Source: Microscilla marina ATCC 23134
GTDB taxonomy: Bacteria > Bacteroidota > Bacteroidia > Cytophagales > Microscillaceae
DNA: 64,000 nucleotides
Direction: 5' to 3'
NCBI RefSeq assembly: GCF_000169175.1
Contig: NZ_AAWS01000022.1
Coordinates: 62,001-126,000, forward strand
Shown here: in pieces, positions 7,862-16,131 of the stretch
How positions within the stretch are numbered: the first letter of the stretch is position 1
How the letters are laid out: each line of letters starts with the position of its first letter
Translations under genes and position numbers: made by a program
Notes under the pieces: model-generated
Databases searched by the model: none
Told to the model about the DNA's origin: nothing
What the model saw: only the letters and a program-made list of their open reading frames with translations

Positions 7862-9106
7862 ATGAAAAAATATCCGCTAAAAGTATTTTTAACCTTCTTT
7901 CCTCCTGTAACAATAGCAGGCATATTCCTTATGCTTCTGCCAAGGTGGAAAGGCAATGGAAGCGAGAATGTTCTCTTCATTACTAGCATAATCATTTCCT
8001 TTTTGTTGTGGTTTGTCTTTATCCGTTGGGCGCTCGCAATCAGAGAAACAGGTAAAATGCTATTTGCCCGAATTTTTGGAGGTATGCCCCACCATGTTAT
8101 TCTGGGAAGAGGAAAAGGTTTGGGAGAGTATGAGTGGCTGGGGGCTAAGGTAGGGATCAATACAAAGTTAACAGTCTCTGCTTCTAAAGCCTTTTTTGCG
8201 CACAAACCCTTCCTCAAGTTCAGGTACGCCATGTACCTCTCTGGGGGCTTTTTGCTCAATGCTTTGCTTGTCGTTGTATCAGAACGAATCATCTACTACA
8301 CCATAAGCCCTTCCATGACTAGTGCCACCCTTGCCTGGTGGGTATGGAAAACCTTTGCTCTTGCCAGTGCTTATATTTATCTGGGGGATTTCATTGCCCC
8401 AGTCAGACCAAACTATGGCGAAGATGGTTTCCCTAGCGACCAAGTAACCCTATTTAACCTTTGGAAAACCCCCATAGAAAATCTTGCAGACGATTTCAAT
8501 GAAATTTATTACCGCGATGCCCACGACTATTTCAAAAGGAAAAACTACCCTAAAGCCATTCGTTTGTACAAAAAACTGGTAAATGATGAAGACGAAACCA
8601 GAAAGTTCAACTCCAGATTTAACCTGGGTACTATTTTTTTAAGAGAAGCCAAGTTCGAAAAGTCTATCAAAATGTACGAAAGTCTGGAGAGAATGATCTC
8701 TGTAGGGGCATTTGGTACCCAGGCATTCCTATGGCATATGGAACTTGCCTGGAATTACCTGGGTTTGGGAGAATCAGCCCTTGCAGAGCAACATGCCCGT
8801 CAAGCTTTCCTATTGAACCAAAACGATGAAGGGATGAACATACTTAGGGGCGCCATATTTATTGAAAAAGGAGAGTTAAATAAAGCATACCCCTTACTTA
8901 AAGAGGTTACCGATAACAGTTTTAATCTTGAAGATAGACTCTCAGCAGCAATATTTCTTTACGATTGCCTCGGCAGACAACAAAGCTGGCAAGAAGCAGA
9001 AGAATACAAACAATTCATAGAAGATTACTCTGCCTACCTGTCTGTTGCCAATGCCTTTTTTTGGGAAAGGGCTCAAAAGAATGCCAACTTGAGCAAAAAA
9101 GGATAA
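7862..9106 (+). CDS. M50-like pseudoprotease membrane domain with C-terminal TPRs
   Basis: Residues 1-200 form a membrane domain with about four hydrophobic segments laid out like an M50 (site-2) metalloprotease: the place of HExGH is taken by RETGK (61-65), the G-P-x-x-N loop is represented by GGFLLN (128-133), and the third motif region reads GFPSDQ (189-194) where family members have a P-S-D-G turn. Both zinc-binding histidines are absent, so proteolysis is not expected. Residues ~215-395 are TPR-type helical repeats (YFKRKNYPKAIRLYKKL and successors), facing the cytosol by topology. It may bind membrane substrates or act as a scaffold. It is transcribed divergently from the LRR genes. The M50 relationship is my pattern match and needs profile confirmation. 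Confidence 0.5.
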   Translation: MKKYPLKVFLTFFPPVTIAGIFLMLLPRWKGNGSENVLFITSIIISFLLWFVFIRWALAIRETGKMLFARIFGGMPHHVILGRGKGLGEYEWLGAKVGINTKLTVSASKAFFAHKPFLKFRYAMYLSGGFLLNALLVVVSERIIYYTISPSMTSATLAWWVWKTFALASAYIYLGDFIAPVRPNYGEDGFPSDQVTLFNLWKTPIENLADDFNEIYYRDAHDYFKRKNYPKAIRLYKKLVNDEDETRKFNSRFNLGTIFLREAKFEKSIKMYESLERMISVGAFGTQAFLWHMELAWNYLGLGESALAEQHARQAFLLNQNDEGMNILRGAIFIEKGELNKAYPLLKEVTDNSFNLEDRLSAAIFLYDCLGRQQSWQEAEEYKQFIEDYSAYLSVANAFFWERAQKNANLSKKG

Positions 9107-9151
9107 AATACTTTCACACAGCGAGTTGCCCAAACAAAACTTACCAAAACA

Positions 9152-9238
9152 ATGGATAACATAACCTCACAAGGCACAAAAATATTACAACTATTGCGCA
9201 GCGACGATGAGAAGAGCATAAAGTTGGCACTCCACTAG
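9152..9238 (+). pseudogene. 28-codon fragment of an LRR/immunity-type gene
   Basis: The ATG at 9152 opens MDNITSQGTKILQLLRSDDE and ends at TAG 9236-9238 after KLALH. It is a textbook version of the N-terminal motif of the LRR and immunity-like proteins in this window, but the rest of the gene is missing and IS66-derived DNA follows. It is most likely the stub left after an insertion or deletion. Confidence 0.55.
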
Positions 9239-9265
9239 CGCGCATTTTAATGCGTGCCTTTTTTC
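9239..9265 (+). terminator. Hairpin with T-run after the gene stub
   Basis: A GC-rich inverted repeat (GCGCATT / AATGCGTG) with a short loop is followed by six T. It directly follows the TAG at 9238. Confidence 0.5.
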
Positions 9266-9489
9266 TACAAGCATTAACTTTGTTGAGCTCGCGAAAAGCT
9301 CGGTTTTCAATGCGGTTTTGAAGGTATTAGGTATCCCCTTATCCAACGAGGGTCTTGTTTTTACGCTTGTTGAGTTTTCCAGTTGGTTGGCAACCAAAGG
9401 TGTAGTTTTTAGATTGAGCACTTGTTGATATTTTTGATCACATTTGTGAGCAGTGGGTATTATTCATGCCATTTTGCAAGAGCCTATCA

Positions 9490-9800
9490 ACGAATAGAAT
9501 AGCGTGGTGTGTTTTGCTGCATTTTGTGAGCCAGCAAATGCTTGAATCCGATGCATCGGGAGAGGTAGTTCTTCCACCCTAAGGTGGCGGGGCGGATGGC
9601 GTTTTCTATCAGGTTATGATCAATCTGCACTTCTCCATGCCAATGATAACGAATCAGCTTTTTCCAGCGCTTTTCTATGTATTTAATGGTTTTGTAAAGC
9701 TTTATTTTGGACTTGAGCTGTGGTTTGGTGTTCATCCATTGCCTAAATTTCATCAAAGGAGTTCCTGTTCTTTGCTGATGAAACCTGTTTGCTTCTGCTG
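9490..9800 (-). mobile_element. IS66-family TnpC remnant
   Basis: The minus strand from about 9800 encodes the C-terminal part of an IS66 transposase: W-x-x-L-I-R-Y, then HGEVQIDHNLIENAIRP and LGWKNYL (canonical iDNNxxENAIRPxALGRKNYLF). After KNYL the frame is disrupted by roughly 25 bp, and the expected FAGSQNAAK...FYSLIG continues in another frame (about 9530-9485). An in-frame TAA lies just upstream near 9820. No intact ends or companion tnpA/tnpB were seen. This is a decayed fragment. Confidence 0.8.
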
Positions 9801-9926
9801 TATTAAGCCCCCTGTTTTATAGCGCTCCGATGAACTCCAGAAGAGCTTCGGTCAGGGAAGGGTGTGTGTTGTAGGAATGAGCAATTTGACGATTGATAAA
9901 AACTACCTAAACAAATAGTATAGCTG

Positions 9927-9954
9927 CTTTGGAGCAATCCAAGGTGGTTTTTTT
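9927..9954 (+). terminator. Weak hairpin with T-run
   Basis: CTTTGGA and TCCAAGG pair around a GCAA loop (one G-T pair), followed 2 bases later by a T-run. It lies between the IS66 remnant and the BlaI operators and would insulate the latter. Confidence 0.35.
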
Positions 9955-10006
9955 ATGTCCGGTCTTTTGCTTTTGAATGATTGAATGAAGCAAAATAGCC
10001 TTATAA

Positions 10007-10022
10007 TACGACAACCTTCGTA
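10007..10022. promoter_or_regulatory. BlaI-type operator box 1
   Basis: A 16-bp palindrome TACGA-N6-TCGTA. It is the first of three identical-format boxes upstream of the BlaI-family repressor gene, about 190 bp before its ATG. Confidence 0.65.
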
Positions 10023-10046
10023 TTTAATTCGCGTAAAACTTGCTAT

Positions 10047-10062
10047 TACGAAATAATTCGTA
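10047..10062. promoter_or_regulatory. BlaI-type operator box 2
   Basis: TACGA-N6-TCGTA again; centre-to-centre distance from box 1 is 40 bp, close to four helical turns, so dimers would sit on the same face. Confidence 0.7.
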
Positions 10063-10073
10063 GTACTTTGTAA

Positions 10074-10089
10074 TACGAAACCATTCGTA
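10074..10089. promoter_or_regulatory. BlaI-type operator box 3
   Basis: Third TACGA-N6-TCGTA, centred 27 bp from box 2. BlaI/MecI repressors bind paired TAC..GTA half-sites, so autorepression of the following operon is the natural reading; that link is inference from family knowledge. Confidence 0.7.
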
Positions 10090-10109
10090 AGTGCTTATTG
10101 ATAGTAAAA

Positions 10110-10144
10110 CATCATAAGCCGAAAGGTATGGCTTCCCTATGATG
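10110..10144 (+). other. Inverted repeat in the blaI leader
   Basis: CATCATA and TATGATG flank an inner AGCC/GGCT pairing, an imperfect hairpin without a T-run. It could be a leader structure in the blaI mRNA or a further protein-binding site; nothing decides between these. Confidence 0.3.
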
Positions 10145-10211
10145 TATGAAGGGGTAACTGTACTTGTGGCTACCTAATAAATATTATTTACCATATAACC
10201 ATTAATTATCA

Positions 10212-10598
10212 ATGAAAAAACCCACTGACGTAGAACTAGAGATTCTTCAGGTATTGTGGCAACATGGACCCTCTACGGTGCGCTTTGTAAACGATGAACT
10301 CAATAAGTTACGTGACACCGAAACCGGTTATACTACCACGCTCAAAATGTTGCAGTTGATGACCGAAAAAGGATTGACCGACCGCGATACCTCTACTCGC
10401 ACCCATATATACCATGCGGTGATTACCCAGGAAGATACCCAAAAAACACTGGTCAACCGATTGATGGATACTGCTTTTGGTGGCTCGGCAAAAAAGCTGG
10501 TCATGCAGGCTTTGGGCAACAAAAAAACCAGTAAGAAAGAGTTGGAAGAAATCAAAAAAATGATTGATGACTTAGAGAAAGGAGGGGAGACCTCATGA
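10212..10598 (+). CDS. blaI: BlaI/MecI/CopY-family transcriptional repressor
   Basis: 128 residues, the usual length of BlaI/MecI. The N-terminal winged helix is clear (TDVELEILQVLWQHGPSTV at 5-23, then GYTTTLKMLQLM as recognition-helix region), and the C-terminal third (KKTSKKELEEIKKMIDDLE) is the dimerisation helix that in BlaI contains the proteolytic site. Its stop overlaps the start of the M56 protease gene by 4 bp (ATGA), so the two are translationally coupled. Three TACGA-N6-TCGTA palindromes upstream are its likely operators. In Bacteroidota such pairs often control stress or cell-envelope genes rather than beta-lactamase; a beta-lactamase-fold hydrolase does occur 1.4 kb after the operon (14017) but is separately transcribed. 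Confidence 0.9.
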   Translation: MKKPTDVELEILQVLWQHGPSTVRFVNDELNKLRDTETGYTTTLKMLQLMTEKGLTDRDTSTRTHIYHAVITQEDTQKTLVNRLMDTAFGGSAKKLVMQALGNKKTSKKELEEIKKMIDDLEKGGETS

Positions 10599-12586
10599 CT
10601 CAATGGATTCAAAACCTTATTCCTGCCCGTTTGATAGATGCACTTGGCTGGACTTTGATTCATAGTTTGTGGCAAGGAGCAGTGCTGGCCATTGTACTGG
10701 TGGTGGCGTTGATACTTTTGCGCAAAAATTCTTCTCGTTTGCGTTATTTTGTGGCAACCAGTGCCTTGTTTACTTTAGCTTTGGTGGCAACCATTACCTT
10801 TGTTAGCCTTTACCAAGCGGGTGCTCCGGTAGTTGATAAGGCAATCCCTGCCAAAATGGTACAGGCGCAGTTACCTTTGGTGCAACAAGTGTCGGTTGCT
10901 TCAGGCAAAAACCTGACTTTCTTTAGTAATTATTTTAATCAACATTTGCCTTTGATCGTAACGGCATGGCTGCTGGGGGTACTGGTGTTGATGCTTCGTT
11001 TTTTGGGTGGCTTTGCCTATTTGCAGCGTTTGCGTCACCATCAAACCAAGGCAGTAAGCAATGATTGGCAGGTAAAAGTACTGGAAATTGCAGATAACCT
11101 CAAAATTAAAAAAGTGGTAAGGCTGCTAGAGTCGGGAATGGCAAAAACTCCTATGGTGATTGGACACCTCAAGCCCATGATACTGTTGCCCTTGGGTACT
11201 ATCGGTGGTTTAAGTGCCCAACAGGTAGAGAGTATTTTGGCGCATGAAATTGCCCATATTACCCGCAACGATTATTTGGTAAATATTCTACAGTCGGTAT
11301 TTGAGATTGTATTGTTTTTTAACCCTGCTATGTGGTGGATTTCGGCAAGGGTACGCGAAGAACGCGAAAATTGCTGTGACGATATTGCTTTGCAATTGAC
11401 CAACGACCGCCTTACCCTGGTCAAAACCCTCGCTACACTGGAAGAGATGCGCATAGGGGCACCTCAAAATGCAGTGGCTTTCGCCGGAAAAAAAGGAGGC
11501 TTGGTAGGGCGTATCCAACGAATTATTAATTCGCCACGCACCAATGCCACTTTTTCTGAAGGTTTTGTGGCAGCTTTGCTTATGGTAGGTTTTCTATCGC
11601 TTGCTTCGTTTTATGTACGTACCGAGCCTACTATAGCCAAGGTACAAGCAACACAAAGCCATTCTGTAACAGGTACAACAACTCTACAAGCGGCAGTTGC
11701 CAAGCTGCCTCTGCCTACTCCCAAGCCAACGAATGATACCATTCGTTTTGGTAAGTTTATGATTGTGACTTTGCCAGGCAAAAAAGTAGTGGTATATAAA
11801 AACGGGAAAAAGCTACAGCCTGAAGACTATGACAAGTACACCAAGGATTTTGCTATCAATGACCAAAAAATACGCATTGGCGAGCAAGGGAAGTCGCCTA
11901 TTATTATAGCAGTTGACCCTACCGAAAGGAAGCCTAACTATAGCTATGATTATGACCTGCCCACCCCCCCTTCGCCCCCTACACCTCCTTCCTCCGTGCA
12001 TATAGACCACGGCAATAGTAATAGGTGGTTTAGACAGAATCAAAATGGGAAGGATGTAAGTATACATTATGGCGATCATTGGGAGGTAACCAAATTGGTG
12101 GTGAACGGAAAAACTGTTGCCCCAAAAGATTATCCCAAGTATCAGAAAGACATTGCTGCGGGTAAGCGTAATTTTGAGAAAAACCGGGAAGAGCAACGCA
12201 GAAGAAGAACAGAGCAACGCAGGCACCACCGGGGTTTAAACGAACATAAGCGTGAACTACGCAAACATAGGCGTGAACATAGGCGCGAACTGCGTAGGCA
12301 GGCAGAGCAACATAGACGCACTGCCGAACAACATAGACGCGTAGCCAGCCAGCACCGAAATGTGCTGAAGAAGGTAATTGAGGAAATGAAAAAAGACAAG
12401 ATTATTCCTGCGGATACCAGAAATTATACTTTAAAAATGAAAAAAGGCGAAATTGTCATCAACGGTAAAAAATTGAACAAAACCCAGTATAAAAAATACC
12501 GTCAGTTTGTTTTGGAGGTGGGTGGAGTAGATATTGATAAAAAAGGCTCTAGTTGGAACTGGGTTTCTACCCATAATGAAGACTAA
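10595..12586 (+). CDS. BlaR1-type M56 membrane metalloprotease sensor
   Basis: Membrane-embedded M56 peptidase: TM segments near 25-42, 55-75, 118-140 and ~315-335, zinc motif HEIAH at 217-221 (genomic ~11243), and the R-x-x-R-E-x-x-C-C-D-D block around 253-262 supplying the third ligand. BlaR1 family members cleave their partner BlaI when a signal is sensed, which fits the 4-bp overlap with blaI. Instead of the penicillin-binding sensor of classical BlaR1, the ~320-residue exported C-terminus has a Pro-rich patch (TPPSPPTPPS, ~455) and a long Arg/His-rich tract (~528-592, repeated HRRE/EQHRR), then a K-rich end. Two paralogous segments (VVYKNGKKLQPEDYDKY ~398 and VVNGKTVAPKDYPKY ~505) suggest a repeated small domain. 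The signal sensed is unknown. Confidence 0.88.
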   Translation: MTQWIQNLIPARLIDALGWTLIHSLWQGAVLAIVLVVALILLRKNSSRLRYFVATSALFTLALVATITFVSLYQAGAPVVDKAIPAKMVQAQLPLVQQVSVASGKNLTFFSNYFNQHLPLIVTAWLLGVLVLMLRFLGGFAYLQRLRHHQTKAVSNDWQVKVLEIADNLKIKKVVRLLESGMAKTPMVIGHLKPMILLPLGTIGGLSAQQVESILAHEIAHITRNDYLVNILQSVFEIVLFFNPAMWWISARVREERENCCDDIALQLTNDRLTLVKTLATLEEMRIGAPQNAVAFAGKKGGLVGRIQRIINSPRTNATFSEGFVAALLMVGFLSLASFYVRTEPTIAKVQATQSHSVTGTTTLQAAVAKLPLPTPKPTNDTIRFGKFMIVTLPGKKVVVYKNGKKLQPEDYDKYTKDFAINDQKIRIGEQGKSPIIIAVDPTERKPNYSYDYDLPTPPSPPTPPSSVHIDHGNSNRWFRQNQNGKDVSIHYGDHWEVTKLVVNGKTVAPKDYPKYQKDIAAGKRNFEKNREEQRRRRTEQRRHHRGLNEHKRELRKHRREHRRELRRQAEQHRRTAEQHRRVASQHRNVLKKVIEEMKKDKIIPADTRNYTLKMKKGEIVINGKKLNKTQYKKYRQFVLEVGGVDIDKKGSSWNWVSTHNED

Positions 12587-12641
12587 AAATAGCGATAAGT
12601 GGTAAACTACACGCCACAGTATATTTTCTAAAATCAATCAC

Positions 12642-12677
12642 AAAATGGCGACTTGTATCACAGGGAGCCATTTTTTT
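12642..12677 (+). terminator. Terminator of the blaI-blaR1 operon
   Basis: AAAATGGC pairs with GCCATTTT across an 17-base loop and is followed by a T-run. Confidence 0.6.
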
Positions 12678-12844
12678 ATGATTGACATGGGTTGTCAGAT
12701 CAAGGTAAATGTTAATAAACTGTAAACCAGTGTTAAAGCACTGTTAAACGAAGTTTGGAATGAAAGGGCAGTAGTAAAAAGTACTACCTTAGCACCTATA
12801 AAAAATACCTTTATTCCAACAATTGATTGACACTTTTTAGCACA

Positions 12845-13018
12845 ATGAACAAACAAATAGTAAACCTGGCTTTTTTGAGCGTTTTGTTGGCGCTCTTTGC
12901 GTTTACCCAAGCAATGCCTGCTGCTCAAAAAAAAACAACTGAAAAGAAAGGGGCAGCTCAACGGGCAGTATATGGTAGCTATAGCGCTAAAGTGATGAAA
13001 TACTCTAGTAAAAAATAA
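12845..13018 (+). CDS. Small secreted peptide of unknown function
   Basis: 57 codons from the ATG at 12845 (an upstream TTG at 12827 is less likely). Residues 1-23 are a good signal peptide (hydrophobic AFLSVLLALFAF, then TQA-M cleavage site), leaving a mature peptide of ~34 residues that is strongly basic (KKTTEKK, ending SSKK) with YGSYS in the middle. No similarity recognised. It stands alone, with a terminator ~130 bp downstream. A real gene is supported by the signal peptide and its own terminator; function unknown. Confidence 0.55.
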   Translation: MNKQIVNLAFLSVLLALFAFTQAMPAAQKKTTEKKGAAQRAVYGSYSAKVMKYSSKK

Positions 13019-13146
13019 CACGACCAGGCAGGGTTTCCAGACCTGATATAACCTGAAACTGTTGTCAGAATAAGATCCTCAGTTTTAACCCAAAGGCGTA
13101 AGTTGTACGGTTAAAGTTTGCAAGGCGTTTTGGCAGTATCATTTAC

Positions 13147-13197
13147 AAAAAACCGAAAACTAACCATTGTAAAATGGAAGGGCTTTCGGTTTTTTTA
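13147..13197. terminator. Bidirectional terminator
   Basis: AAAAAACCGAAA and TTTCGGTTTTTT flank a 25-base loop; the A-run and T-run make it work in both directions, between the peptide gene (+) and the J-domain gene (-). Confidence 0.75.
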
Positions 13198-13294
13198 TGA
13201 GTTATAATATCACTATACAGCTTATTGACCTATTAGGCAGGTGATTTTCAGTCTAAAAGCGGAGGCGGTTTTAGACTTGGTAAATATGACTTGC

Positions 13295-13801
13295 TTATGA
13301 TTTTCCAAACTTCTTCTTAAAATGAGCGTAAGCCTCATTTATTTTCTGAGAAATTTGTTGGGCGTATTTATATTTTTCGGGGTCACTGTGATATTTATCG
13401 GGATGGTATTTTTTCATTACCTTTTTATAAGCCGACTTTATTTCGTCAAATGAAGCCCCAGGTTTTATCTCCAGTGCGTCGTAGTATTTGCCGTCTAGCC
13501 CCGCCGTGAAGTTATTTTGAAAGCCTTGGTATTGGTTGCGGAAATAGTCGTTATAAGTGTTTTGTTGACTTTTAGCTTTTTGTTGGTAATAGTTATATTT
13601 TTTACGCCATTCGTCTTCCTCTTTTTGTTTCTGAGATTGGTACTTGCGTTCAAACTCTCTTCGCTCTTCGGGATCAGGGAAAACCTTGTCTAAAAAAGTA
13701 TCCAGGTCTTTGCCCACTTTGCCCAGGTTTACATTGTCCAACCTGTCCATCAGGTCGTTTACGTTAGCTTTTAATATTCTGAAAAATTTTTCACTTAACA
13801 T
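13295..13801 (-). CDS. J-domain protein with C-terminal DnaJ domain
   Basis: 168 residues. A J domain occupies 106-165, with the essential HPD at 133-135 between helices II and III, so it should stimulate the ATPase of a DnaK/Hsp70. The N-terminal 100 residues are charged and coiled-coil-like (EERREFERKYQSQKQKEEDEW) with no Gly/Phe or zinc-finger region, so it is a type III J protein, not DnaJ itself; the J domain being C-terminal is the less common arrangement. Divergent from the hydrolase at 14017. It probably directs Hsp70 to a specific client; the client is unknown. Confidence 0.85.
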   Translation of the reverse strand: MLSEKFFRILKANVNDLMDRLDNVNLGKVGKDLDTFLDKVFPDPEERREFERKYQSQKQKEEDEWRKKYNYYQQKAKSQQNTYNDYFRNQYQGFQNNFTAGLDGKYYDALEIKPGASFDEIKSAYKKVMKKYHPDKYHSDPEKYKYAQQISQKINEAYAHFKKKFGKS

Positions 13802-14016
13802 ATTCCACTTTTTAGATAGTAATCAATCGGATTATATGGTAATCAAATATAGCAAGTAATGATAAAAACGTAGTAAATCCTTCTAAAGATTCACAATTGA
13901 ATGAAAATTAGGAAGGGATAAAAAATTATCACAAGACTTGTAATAAAAAACAAGGAGTCGTAACTAACCTTTTTAAACAAACCCTGGATGAATTTAATTT
14001 ATAAACTAAAATAACA

Positions 14017-15804
14017 ATGATTAAAACCAACCGATTTCTATTATTATTTGTAACCTCGTGCCTACTGAGTGTTGCGTCGTTTGCCCAACAAGACAAAGCT
14101 GTAGCAAAAAAACTGAAAGGAGTAGATCAGTACATTCGCAAGGCAATGAAAGATTGGAAAGTACCTGGTGTAGCAATGGTAGTGGTGCAGAATGGCAAAG
14201 TGGTATATCAGAAAGGGTACGGCTACCGCAATGTAGAAAAAAAGTTGCCCGTGACCAACCAAACTATGTTTGCTATAGGTTCAAGTAGCAAAGCTTTTAC
14301 CGCTGCCAGTGTATGTCAACTGGTAGACGATGGCAAGCTTGAACTAGATAAGCCCGTAAAAGATTACTTGCCCGATTTTAAAATGTATGACGACTACGTA
14401 ACCGCACATATGACACCCCGCGACTTGCTTTGTCACCGCTCAGGGTTACCTCGCCACGACCTGGTATGGTATGGCAGTGATTATTCAAGAGAGAAAATGT
14501 ACCAAAACCTACACCACCTTGAGCCTACCATGGGTTTTCGGGAAGGTTGGCAGTATCAAAATCTGATGTTTATGACAGCGGGATATTTGGTAGGGCAAGT
14601 GTCGGGAAGTACCTGGGAGAAAGCAGTAGCGCGTCGTATTTTTAAGCCCTTGGGAATGACCAGTTCTAATTTTTCGATAGAGAAAATGAAAGGAGCAAGT
14701 GATGTAGCCCTGGGTTATGACGAAGAAAAAGAAAAGCTTAAGGTATTGCCTTACCGTAACATCGATGCAGTTGGACCCGCTGGTTCGATCAACTCTAACA
14801 CCAACGATATGGCGAAGTGGTTGATTATGCAGCTAGGTAAAGGAAAGTACAAAGGCAAAGAGGTAGTGTCGGCTGGTATGCTTAAGCAAATGCACAGCCC
14901 AGCCAGCCTGGTGCCTGGCAATGCCAGTAAATATTCGTCGCACGTTAGCTATGGCTTGGGGTGGTTTATAAGTACCTATAGAGGGCAATTGTTGATAGAC
15001 CACGGTGGAAATATTGATGGTTTTTCGGCAATAGTGGCATTAATGCCCCGCAAGAAAACCGGAATAGTGATTTTGACCAACAAAAATGGCACTCCTATTA
15101 CCCGGATTATTCGCAACAAAGTGTTGGATCGTTTGGCGGGGTTAGAAGAGGTAGACTGGAGCAAAAAAGGATTGGATAGGTTAGCCAAAAGAAAAGCCTC
15201 TTTGAAAAAAGCGAAGAAAAACAAAAAAACTGACCAAATCAAAGGCACCAAACCTTCGCGTAAGCTCCAACACTACACTGGCAAGTTTCGCCAGGCGGCT
15301 TATGGCGATATGGTAGTTGTATTGAAGGACAAGCAGTTAAGGGTTAAGTATCACTCTTTTGATGTGCCATTGAAACACTACCACTATGATGTTTTTGAAT
15401 TGGCAAGCAGTGCTTTTAAAGGGGTAAAGGTAGTGTTTAACAGCAATGCTAAAGGTAAGATAGACAAGGTGTCTGCTCAGCTGCAGGCAGGCATTGCCCC
15501 CATTGTGTTTGAACGCCACAAAGCCCAGGTAAACTTAAGCAAAGCTGCGCTTAGTTTGTACACTGGAAAGTATTCGTTGAATGGGACTACAGTAAAGGTA
15601 TGGAGCCGCAACAATCAACTGATGGTGAGTTTGCCGGGGCAACCCGATTGGGAGTTGGTGTCATTGAAAAAGCCGCATACTTTTGATTTTAAAGACAAAA
15701 GACTGAAGGGGTATCAAATGGTTTTTACGGTGAAAAAAGGCACCGCAACTGAGGTTACTTTTCATCAACCCAATGGTGTCTTTACAGCTAAGAAAAAGAA
15801 ATAG
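14017..15804 (+). CDS. Secreted serine hydrolase, beta-lactamase/class C PBP family
   Basis: 595 residues with a signal peptide (1-23, cleavage after SFA). The beta-lactamase (S12) fold spans ~30-385 with all catalytic elements: S89-S-S-K92 (SxxK), Y180-Q-N182 (YxN) and H329-G-G331 in place of KTG. The C-terminal ~190 residues, after a Lys-rich linker (KKAKKNKKTDQ), form two beta-rich lipocalin-like repeats (YTGKFRQAAYGD..., YTGKYSLNG...), the arrangement of DUF3471-bearing esterase/peptidase relatives. Likely acts in the periplasm on peptides, esters or D-amino-acid compounds; a true beta-lactamase role is not indicated. It has its own terminator. Family certain, substrate unknown. Confidence 0.88.
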   Translation: MIKTNRFLLLFVTSCLLSVASFAQQDKAVAKKLKGVDQYIRKAMKDWKVPGVAMVVVQNGKVVYQKGYGYRNVEKKLPVTNQTMFAIGSSSKAFTAASVCQLVDDGKLELDKPVKDYLPDFKMYDDYVTAHMTPRDLLCHRSGLPRHDLVWYGSDYSREKMYQNLHHLEPTMGFREGWQYQNLMFMTAGYLVGQVSGSTWEKAVARRIFKPLGMTSSNFSIEKMKGASDVALGYDEEKEKLKVLPYRNIDAVGPAGSINSNTNDMAKWLIMQLGKGKYKGKEVVSAGMLKQMHSPASLVPGNASKYSSHVSYGLGWFISTYRGQLLIDHGGNIDGFSAIVALMPRKKTGIVILTNKNGTPITRIIRNKVLDRLAGLEEVDWSKKGLDRLAKRKASLKKAKKNKKTDQIKGTKPSRKLQHYTGKFRQAAYGDMVVVLKDKQLRVKYHSFDVPLKHYHYDVFELASSAFKGVKVVFNSNAKGKIDKVSAQLQAGIAPIVFERHKAQVNLSKAALSLYTGKYSLNGTTVKVWSRNNQLMVSLPGQPDWELVSLKKPHTFDFKDKRLKGYQMVFTVKKGTATEVTFHQPNGVFTAKKKK

Positions 15805-15833
15805 CGTTTTTTAAGCCATAAGTGATCAGTTGC

Positions 15834-15870
15834 AAGCGACAAGTAATAAACATTTACTTGTCGCTTTTTT
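15834..15870 (+). terminator. Terminator of the serine hydrolase gene
   Basis: A perfect 13-bp stem (AAGCGACAAGTAA / TTACTTGTCGCTT) closes a 7-base loop and ends in a T-run. Confidence 0.85.
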
Positions 15871-16131
15871 ATGCCAAAACAGTTCAGGTTTACTTTGCAG
15901 CCTGGGGGAGAAGAAGTGTTTACACCAACCATGGGTTTGTTTGGCAAGAGATTTTATTTTTTATGTATGCCTGATATTATCAGTTTCCCCGTATGATGGC
16001 AGTAAATTTGGGCTGTTTTTGACTTAAAACAAGGTAAAAATACTATATTGTCATAAACTACTTGGTGCTTGTATGTGTTTGTTTGCTTGAACCACTTTGT
16101 GACAGGTAAAAGGTATTTATATGATTAACTG

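Noticed and set aside
12142-12399. Minus-strand Cys/Ser/Arg-rich ORF
   Set aside because: It is the antisense of the Arg/His-rich tail of the BlaR1-type gene.
15830-16027. 65-codon plus-strand ORF
   Set aside because: It starts in the terminator of the hydrolase gene, with no motif or ribosome-binding signal.
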